Assembly: GCF_002157355.1 (NCBI RefSeq)
Contig: NZ_LYMK01000042.1
Location: 1-62,848 of the forward strand
Origin: Variovorax sp. JS1663
Lineage (GTDB): Bacteria; Pseudomonadota; Gammaproteobacteria; Burkholderiales; Burkholderiaceae_C
Direction: 5' to 3'
Length of the DNA stretch: 62,848 nucleotides
The position numbers were made by a program, and so were the translations under genes. The notes under the pieces were generated by a model. It was not told where the DNA came from. It ran no database searches and worked only from the letters and a program-made list of their open reading frames with translations. Of this stretch, positions 58,178-62,848 are shown one piece after another; within the stretch, counting starts at the first letter, position 1; every line of letters starts with the position of its first letter.

Positions 58178-59140
58178 TCAGAGGGTTTTGGTGATGTACT
58201 GGCCGTTGGCGAACCCGGAAACCTCCAAGATTTCCTGGATGCGCCGCGAGCCTTCGACGCGGGCGATATGAACAACCACGTGAACCGCCTCGCCGATAAG
58301 CGGTTCAATGGGTTTCGGGGAATCGGGGTGCATGCTGATGAGCATGGCGAGCCGATCCAATCCAGCTTTGGCGTTGTTTGCGTGCAGGGTTGCAGCACCT
58401 CCTTCGTGCCCGGTGTTCCAGGCCATCAACAGATCAAGGGCTTCGGGGCCGCGCACCTCGCCGACCAGGATTCGGTCGGGGCGCATGCGGAGGGTGGTTT
58501 TCAGCAGCGCCGTCATGTTCACGTCGATGCTGGTGTGGTACTGGACGTAGTTCTCGGCGGCGCACTGGATTTCGCCGGTGTCCTCGATGATGAAAACCCG
58601 CTCGGTCGGGTCTTGAATCACCATCTCGTTGATGATCGCGTTCACCAGCGTGGTCTTGCCCGAGCCGGTGCCGCCGATCACAAGGATGTTCCGGTGCGCG
58701 CGCACCGCTGCAATCAATGCCTCGCGCTGCGGCGCGGTCATGATTCCGCGTTCGACGTACTGATCGAGCGTGAAGATGGCGACGGCCTTCTTCCGAATGG
58801 CGAAGGTGGGTGCGGGCACAACCGGCGGGAGCTGGCCGGCGAAGCGACTGCCATCAAGGGGCAGCTCGCCTTCCAGGATCGGCTTGGAGCGCGTGACTTC
58901 CTTGCCGTGGTAGCCCGCGATGGTTTCGATGATGGCTTGCGCCTGCGCGACGCGCAGCGTGCCGATGCACTTCATCGGCTCGCCCAGGCGTTCGAGCCAG
59001 AGCTTGCCGTCCGCGTTGAGCATGATTTCAACGGTCTTGGGATCGTTGAGGGCGGCCAGCAGCTCCGGCCCCATGTCGCGTTCGAGCTTCTTCTTCGCCC
59101 GTTCCTTGATGCTGTTGTGTTCTGGTTTCTGGTCGGTCAT
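58178..59140 (-). CDS. trbB: TrbB, VirB11-like ATPase
   Basis: A 320-residue hexameric traffic ATPase at the channel base. Walker A is NILVIGGTGSGKTTLVNAII (about residues 152-171). The Asp box is RVFIIEDTGEIQCA, Walker B is RPDRILVGEVRGPEALDLL, and the His box is TGHEGGAATLHANN. First gene of the trb operon. Confidence 0.96.
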   Translation of the reverse strand: MTDQKPEHNSIKERAKKKLERDMGPELLAALNDPKTVEIMLNADGKLWLERLGEPMKCIGTLRVAQAQAIIETIAGYHGKEVTRSKPILEGELPLDGSRFAGQLPPVVPAPTFAIRKKAVAIFTLDQYVERGIMTAPQREALIAAVRAHRNILVIGGTGSGKTTLVNAIINEMVIQDPTERVFIIEDTGEIQCAAENYVQYHTSIDVNMTALLKTTLRMRPDRILVGEVRGPEALDLLMAWNTGHEGGAATLHANNAKAGLDRLAMLISMHPDSPKPIEPLIGEAVHVVVHIARVEGSRRIQEILEVSGFANGQYITKTL

Positions 59141-59449
59141 TCCGTATGCCCTGTATGCCGTTGCGTTTCGCGCATTCTACACAGGTTCATACGATATACC
59201 GAACTAATTTCGACCGCAACACCGAAGCGCACAAGGGTGACTTCGGCCGCGACGTTGCATCGCGGATTGCAGGGGCGAAAGAGGCGACAACGCGGCGCAT
59301 GCTCCGTGCGCCCTCGCGCCGAACCCGTGGCGTTTGCGTTATGGGTTGTCCGGGGGTTGAGCCACCCCGGCGGGCTTTAGCGGCTAAAACTTGGCTGGCT
59401 CTTGTGGCTCAGTTCCGCGCCGCTTCCCTTCCCTTCTCACATCCTGGCG
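59141..59449 (-). promoter_or_regulatory. trbB promoter region with KorB operator
   Basis: This 310-bp gap between trbB and trbA holds the promoter for the long trb operon. A palindromic AT-rich stretch (TTCATACGATATACCGAA, 59187-59204) lies upstream of a possible -10 TAGAAT (minus strand, 59174-59179), fitting control by TrbA. A perfect KorB operator TTTAGCGGCTAAA is at 59376-59388. The hexamer assignment is tentative. Confidence 0.65.
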
Positions 59450-59812
59450 TCAACTCCCTCTAAGTTTCTTCCTTGTCGCTTCGCCCCACTTCTTGACGAT
59501 GAACGCCTGGTGTTCTGGCAGCACGGCCGCCACGCGCTCGAAGCCTGGCGGCAGGCTTCGGGGTGCCTTGCCGCCGGCCAGGGTGTCAAGGGCTTCTTTG
59601 TCCAGGTCGGTCGATTCAAGCAGGAGCGGCAGGGGAGTTTCAAGGGCCTGCGCAATGTCCTCCATCACCTTTAGGGAGGGGTTGGCTTTGCCAGTAGTGA
59701 GATCGGACAGGAAGGAGATCGAAACCCCCGACCTGTCCGATAGCTCCTTTTTCGTCATGTGCCGCTCATCGAGCAGCCGGAGCACGTTCGTGAAGAAGAT
59801 GTAGTTGTACAA
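59450..59812 (-). CDS. trbA: TrbA transcriptional repressor
   Basis: A 120-residue regulator controlling tra/trb expression. The N-terminal Xre-type helix-turn-helix (MTKKELSDRSGVSISFLSDL) is followed by a C-terminal module VLPEHQAFIVKKWGE, almost the same as in KorA. Its gene is divergent from ssb-trfA, linking transfer to replication control. Note that the frame's first ATG is 20 residues before the HTH. Confidence 0.94.
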   Translation of the reverse strand: MYNYIFFTNVLRLLDERHMTKKELSDRSGVSISFLSDLTTGKANPSLKVMEDIAQALETPLPLLLESTDLDKEALDTLAGGKAPRSLPPGFERVAAVLPEHQAFIVKKWGEATRKKLRGS

Positions 59813-59848
59813 GGCCCGTATGCCTTCTCGGTGCGGGCGGCAGAAAAT

Positions 59849-59894
59849 TTTAGCCGCTAAAGTTCTTGACCACGGACGCAGGTTTAGCTAAACT
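59849..59894 (+). promoter_or_regulatory. trfA promoter with KorB and KorA operators, divergent from trbA
   Basis: KorB operator TTTAGCCGCTAAA (59849-59861), -35 TTGACC (59866-59871), 17-bp spacer, -10 TAAACT (59889-59894). The -10 is overlapped by the KorA operator GTTTAGCTAAAC (59882-59893). The arrangement mirrors the korA promoter. The divergent trbA promoter must lie in the same gap. Confidence 0.92.
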
Positions 59895-59925
59895 GACGAC
59901 TCCATTAGCGAAAGGAGCATGACGA

Positions 59926-60267
59926 ATGAGCCACAACCTGTTCCAGTTTATCGGTAATCTTACCCGCGATACCGACGTTCGCCATAGCGAAAACAGCGCC
60001 CGCGCCGTTTTCGACCTGGCTGTCAATCGCGTGTGGCGCAACGCAGCCGGTGCGAAGCAGGAGCAGACGGACTTCTTCCGCATCAAGTCGTTCGGCGGCC
60101 TGGCCGAGAACGCGGGCAAGTACCTGGGCAAAGGCTCCAAGGTGTTCGTCCAGGGCCGCATCGAGCCGACGAAGTACGAGAAGGACGGCAAGACCGAATA
60201 CGGCTTCGATTTCATCGCCGAGGAAATCGAATACCTGGACACCAAAGCGCCAGGCGGCGGCCAGTAA
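59926..60267 (+). CDS. ssb: Single-stranded DNA-binding protein
   Basis: A 113-residue OB-fold SSB (SHNLFQFIGNLTRDTDVRHS; FFRIKSFGGLAENAGKYLG; KVFVQGRIEPTKYEKDGK). It lacks the long acidic tail of chromosomal SSB, as in IncP-1 plasmids. It lies upstream of trfA in the same operon and supports replication and probably the incoming strand. Confidence 0.95.
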   Translation: MSHNLFQFIGNLTRDTDVRHSENSARAVFDLAVNRVWRNAAGAKQEQTDFFRIKSFGGLAENAGKYLGKGSKVFVQGRIEPTKYEKDGKTEYGFDFIAEEIEYLDTKAPGGGQ

Positions 60268-60313
60268 GGCCAGGCCCGGCCACGGCCGGGCAGTATGCTA
60301 GGAGGGAGATTAG

Positions 60314-61534
60314 ATGCAGAACGAGTTCAACGAGCAGGAATACAGGCGCAAGCTCATCGAGGGCGGGCTTAGCGAAGCCGACGCCACCGACCTTGCCGCC
60401 CGTACCGCCGCCGCTCGCAGGGACTCGGGCAGCGCCGGCGGGGCCTTCCGCCCCGCCGGTTCCCTCTTCGAGCTGCCGGCCACGGCCGGCGACAACGAGG
60501 CGGCTTTGCCGCCGAAGCTACCGACGCCGGCAAGTGCCGCCGTCGAGCGATCCGAGCGCATGGCGCAGGAATCGGCCGAGCTTGCGCGCACGATGGGCCT
60601 GCCGCCCGAACCGCGCACCGCCGTGAACAAGATGGCCGAGCAGATCGGCGCGCTGGCCCAGGACAAACGGAGTAGTGCGATGGCGACCAAGAAGCGAACG
60701 GCCGGCGGTGAGCTGGCCGAGAAGGTCAGCGAGGCCAAGCAGACGGCCTTGCTCAAGCACACGAAGCAGCAGATCAAGGACATGCAGCTCTCGCTGTTCG
60801 ACCTGGCTCCCTGGCCGGATCACATGCGGGCACTGCCCAACGACTTCGGGCGGTCGGCGATCTTCACCGTCCGCAACAAGAAGGTGCCGCGCGCCGCGCT
60901 GCAAGGCCAGTCGATCTACCACGTCAACAAAGACGTGGAGATCACCTACACCGGGATCGAGCTGCGCGCCGACGACGACGAGCTGGTATTCGCCCAGGTG
61001 CTGGAGTACGCGAAGCGCACCGCGCTCGGAGAGCCGGTTTCCTTCACGTTCTACGAGCTTTGCCAGGACTTGGACTGGTCAATCAACGGTCGGTACTACA
61101 CAAGGGCCGAGGAATGCCTGACGCGGCTCCAGGCGTCGGCCATGCAGTTCTCATCCCAACGCATCGGCCGGCTCGAATCGGTGTCGCTGATCCGGCGCTT
61201 CCGCGTCCTGGATCGCGGCAAGCGCACGTCGCGCTGCCAGGTCGAGATCGACGCCGAAATCGTGGTGCTGTTCGCCGGCGACCACTACACGAAATTCGTG
61301 TGGGAGAAGTACCGCAAGCTGTCGCCCACCGCGCGGCGCATGTTCGACTACTTCGCCACCCACAAGGAGCCGTACCCGCTCAAGCTGGAGACGTTCCGGC
61401 TGATGTGCGGCTCGGATTCCACCCGGCCGAAGAAGTGGCGCGAGCAGGTAGGCGAAGCGTGCGACGAGCTGCGCGAAAACGGCCTGGTCGAAAGTGCGTG
61501 GGTGAACGACGACCTGGTGCATTGCAAGCGGTGA
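60314..61534 (+). CDS. trfA: TrfA replication initiator
   Basis: A 406-residue initiator that binds the oriV iterons, loads host helicase and limits copy number by handcuffing. TrfA1 starts at 60314; the shorter TrfA2 (284 residues) can start at ATG 60680 (MATKKRTAGGEL), residue 123. The extra N-terminal part helps helicase recruitment in Pseudomonas-like hosts. The clamp-binding motif QLSLFDLAPWPD and winged-helix domains are visible. A terminator follows. Confidence 0.96.
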   Translation: MQNEFNEQEYRRKLIEGGLSEADATDLAARTAAARRDSGSAGGAFRPAGSLFELPATAGDNEAALPPKLPTPASAAVERSERMAQESAELARTMGLPPEPRTAVNKMAEQIGALAQDKRSSAMATKKRTAGGELAEKVSEAKQTALLKHTKQQIKDMQLSLFDLAPWPDHMRALPNDFGRSAIFTVRNKKVPRAALQGQSIYHVNKDVEITYTGIELRADDDELVFAQVLEYAKRTALGEPVSFTFYELCQDLDWSINGRYYTRAEECLTRLQASAMQFSSQRIGRLESVSLIRRFRVLDRGKRTSRCQVEIDAEIVVLFAGDHYTKFVWEKYRKLSPTARRMFDYFATHKEPYPLKLETFRLMCGSDSTRPKKWREQVGEACDELRENGLVESAWVNDDLVHCKR

Positions 61535-61556
61535 TCGCCCCCCTGCCCTCCCCTGG

Positions 61557-61585
61557 AGCCGCCCGAGATCGAGGCGGCTTTTTTT
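61557..61585 (+). terminator. Terminator after trfA
   Basis: Stem AGCCGCC / GGCGGCT followed by seven T residues. Confidence 0.9.
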
Positions 61586-61587
61586 CT

Positions 61588-61611
61588 CGAGCATCGCCAC
61601 TTCCGGCGAGG
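61588..61611. repeat. CATCG palindrome next to the mer transposon
   Basis: GAGCATCGCCACTTCCGGCGAG, one member of the plasmid-wide palindrome family, lies immediately before the Tn3-family terminal repeat at 61614. Confidence 0.7.
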
Positions 61612-61613
61612 CA

Positions 61614-61651
61614 GGGGTCGTCTCAGAAAACGGAAAATAAAGCACGCTAAG
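61614..61651 (+). repeat. 38-bp Tn3-family terminal inverted repeat
   Basis: Begins GGGGTCGTCTCAGAAAACGG and ends GCACGCTAAG, the usual length and ends of a Tn3-family transposon repeat. merR sequence follows, so this is the mer-side end of a mercury-resistance transposon whose other end was replaced by IS1071. Confidence 0.88.
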
Positions 61652-61853
61652 GCATAGCCGAACCTGCCAAGCTTGCTCCACCCTGTAGTGACGCGATCAG
61701 CGGGCAGGAAACGTTCCCCCTTCGCGCATGGCAGGCGCACACCAACTCAGACAGCACGGCCTCCATGCGCGCCAGGTCAGCCATTTTCTCGCGCACGTCC
61801 TTGAGCTTGTGCTCGGCCAGACTGCTGGCTTCCTCGCAATGGGTGCCATCCTC
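61647..61853 (-). pseudogene. merR: merR, 3' fragment (residues about 77-144)
   Basis: Encodes the last 68 residues of the mercury-responsive regulator: EDGTHCEEASSLAEHKLKDV through LVCACHARRGNVSCPLIA. It keeps the three mercury-binding cysteines (82, 117, 126 by MerR numbering). The DNA-binding N-terminus, start and promoter are deleted. The deletion joins it head-on to merT within the shared 9 bases GCCATCCTC. Confidence 0.93.
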
Positions 61854-62144
61854 GCCTCGGCTTGCTGCCTCGGGCCGTTGGTTCTGATCGCCTTGGGGTT
61901 CAGCGGCGCTTGGATCGGCAACTTGGCGGTGTTGGAACCCTATCGCCCCATCTTTATCGGCGTGGCGCTGGTGGCGTTGTTCTTCGCCTGGCGGCGCATC
62001 TACCGGCAGGCAGCGGCCTGCAAACCGGGTGAGGTCTGCGCGATTCCCCAAGTGCGAGCTACTTACAAGCTCATTTTCTGGATCGTGGCCGCGCTGGTTC
62101 TGGTCGCGCTCGGATTTCCCTACGTCATGCCATTTTTCTACTGA
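61845..62144 (+). pseudogene. merT: merT, 5'-truncated
   Basis: Encodes MerT from residue 18 (AILASACCLGPLVLIALGFS) to the stop: 99 of 116 residues. All three membrane helices and the Cys pairs (ACCLG; ACKPGEVCAI) remain, but the first 17 residues, ribosome binding site and mer promoter are gone. An in-frame ATG at 61728, antisense to merR, could give a fusion but has no known signal. Probably silent. Confidence 0.92.
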
Positions 62145-62156
62145 TCGGAGTTCACC

Positions 62157-62432
62157 ATGAAGAAACTGTTTGCCTCCCTCGCCCTCGCCGCCGTTGTTGC
62201 CCCCGTCTGGGCCGCCACCCAGACCGTCACGCTGTCCGTACCGGGCATGACCTGCTCCGCCTGCCCGATCACTGTCAAGAAGGCGATTTCCAAGGTCGAA
62301 GGCGTCAGCAAAGTTGACGTGACTTTCGAGACACGCCAAGCGGTCGTCACCTTCGACGATGCCAAGACCAGCGTGCAGAAGCTGACCAAGGCAACCGCAG
62401 ACGCGGGCTATCCGTCCAGCGTCAAGCAGTGA
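62157..62432 (+). CDS. merP: MerP periplasmic mercury-binding protein
   Basis: An intact 91-residue MerP. The signal peptide is residues 1-19 (KKLFASLALAAVVAPVWA). The heavy-metal-associated domain has the GMTCSACP motif. It normally hands Hg(II) to MerT. The start follows GGAGTTCACC. Without the mer promoter it probably is not expressed, unless read from trfA or an unidentified promoter. Confidence 0.95.
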   Translation: MKKLFASLALAAVVAPVWAATQTVTLSVPGMTCSACPITVKKAISKVEGVSKVDVTFETRQAVVTFDDAKTSVQKLTKATADAGYPSSVKQ

Positions 62433-62503
62433 GTCACTGAAAACGGCACCGCAGCACAACGGACGTCATTGTCTGGCGCCACAAACGATAAAGGATCTGT
62501 TGC

Positions 62504-62848
62504 ATGACCCATCTAAAAATCACCGGCATGACTTGCGACTCGTGCGCGGCGCACGTCAAGGAAGCGCTGGAAAAAGTGCCAGGCGTGCAGTCGGCGCTGG
62601 TGTCCTATCCGAAGGGCACAGCGCAACTCGCCATCGTGCCGGGCACATCGCCGGACGCGCTGACTGCCGCCGTGGCCGGACTGGGCTACAAGGCAACGCT
62701 AGCCGATGCGCCACTGGCGGACAACCGCGTCGGACTGCTCGACAAGGTGCGGGGATGGATGTACAAGAACAAGCTGGTGATCGTGCACGAGCGGGCAATT
62801 CGGACACTGATTGCGGCGGCACTTGCCCAGCTTGAAGTTGAAACAGGC
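62504..62848 (+). pseudogene. merA: merA N-terminal domain fused in frame to an IS1071-like transposase fragment (partial)
   Basis: Codons 1-86 encode the MerA N-terminal metal-binding domain (LKITGMTCDSCAAHVKEALE ... LLDKVRGW). The reductase core is absent. At 62755-62762 the sequence passes, still in frame, into YKNKLVIVHERAIRTLIAAA and LAQLEVETG. This I recognise from memory as an internal N-terminal part of an IS1071/Tn3-type transposase. The frame is open to the window end. Mercuric reductase activity is therefore lost. Confidence 0.85.

Noticed and set aside
1..62848. Treating the window as a complete closed circular plasmid
   Set aside because: The ends do join in a plausible order (mer to oriV), but they break inside an IS1071-like element with most of tnpA missing, so closure cannot be assumed.
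1..62848. CRISPR arrays, tRNA or rRNA genes
   Set aside because: The repeated elements found are iterons, palindromes and Kor operators with irregular spacing and no spacer-like array. No cloverleaf or rRNA sequence was recognised.

Overview
The window is most of an IncP-1 (beta-type) broad-host-range conjugative plasmid. It carries an intact Tn402-type class 1 integron transposon, and inside that a catabolic composite transposon. The evidence is a recognisable oriV with TrfA iterons (240-517), trfA/ssb (59926-61534), the korA-incC-korB control operon, kle, klc and kfr genes, the Tra1 relaxase region (10049-23914) and the Tra2/trb mating-pair operon (46216-59812). KorA, KorB and KorC operators recur throughout. 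IncP-1 plasmids have no single host. The accessory genes (Bug/TctC binding proteins, a phthalate-type Rieske oxygenase, an IS1071 end) suggest an environmental Burkholderiales background such as Comamonadaceae.

Layout: 1-86 IS1071 end; 240-640 oriV; 1065-1596 RelBE-like toxin-antitoxin; 1659-5214 klcA/klcB/korC/kle genes; 5203-7507 korA-incC-korB; 7516-9877 kfrABC; 10049-11612 traM-L-K (minus strand); oriT near 11850; 11986-23914 traJ-I(H)-G-F-E-D-C (plus strand); 24326-44004 Tn402-type transposon with 5-bp target duplication AGATA; 44087-46200 resolvase, adenine methylase and OmpA-like protein; 46216-59140 trbP to trbB (minus strand); 59450-61534 trbA, ssb, trfA; 61614-62848 remnant of a Tn3-family mercury-resistance transposon whose merA is broken by an IS1071-like transposase fragment.

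Transposon architecture: tniA-tniB-tniQ-tniR lie at the left. intI1, with attI1, a PcW promoter and a LexA box, lies at the right. Between them is one gene cassette (cupin gene plus attC, 29053-42652). That cassette is split by a 13,049-bp composite element (29551-42599), bounded by a complete IS30-family element and a truncated relative, with a 3-bp CTC duplication. Removing the composite restores the cassette with its ribosome binding site just upstream of the cupin ATG.

The composite carries a ten-gene module: IclR and LysR regulators; a plus-strand set (aldehyde dehydrogenase, benzoylformate-decarboxylase-like enzyme, TctC-type binding protein, class II aldolase/decarboxylase); and a convergent minus-strand set (Rieske oxygenase, TctC-type binding protein, SDR dehydrogenase, flavin/2Fe-2S reductase). 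I infer a peripheral route from a substituted phenylglyoxylate through aldehyde and benzoate to a diol or catechol that host enzymes would complete. The actual substrate cannot be read from the sequence.

Both window ends stop 86-92 bp inside IS1071-like sequence. The window may therefore be an assembly contig broken at a repeat rather than a closed circle.
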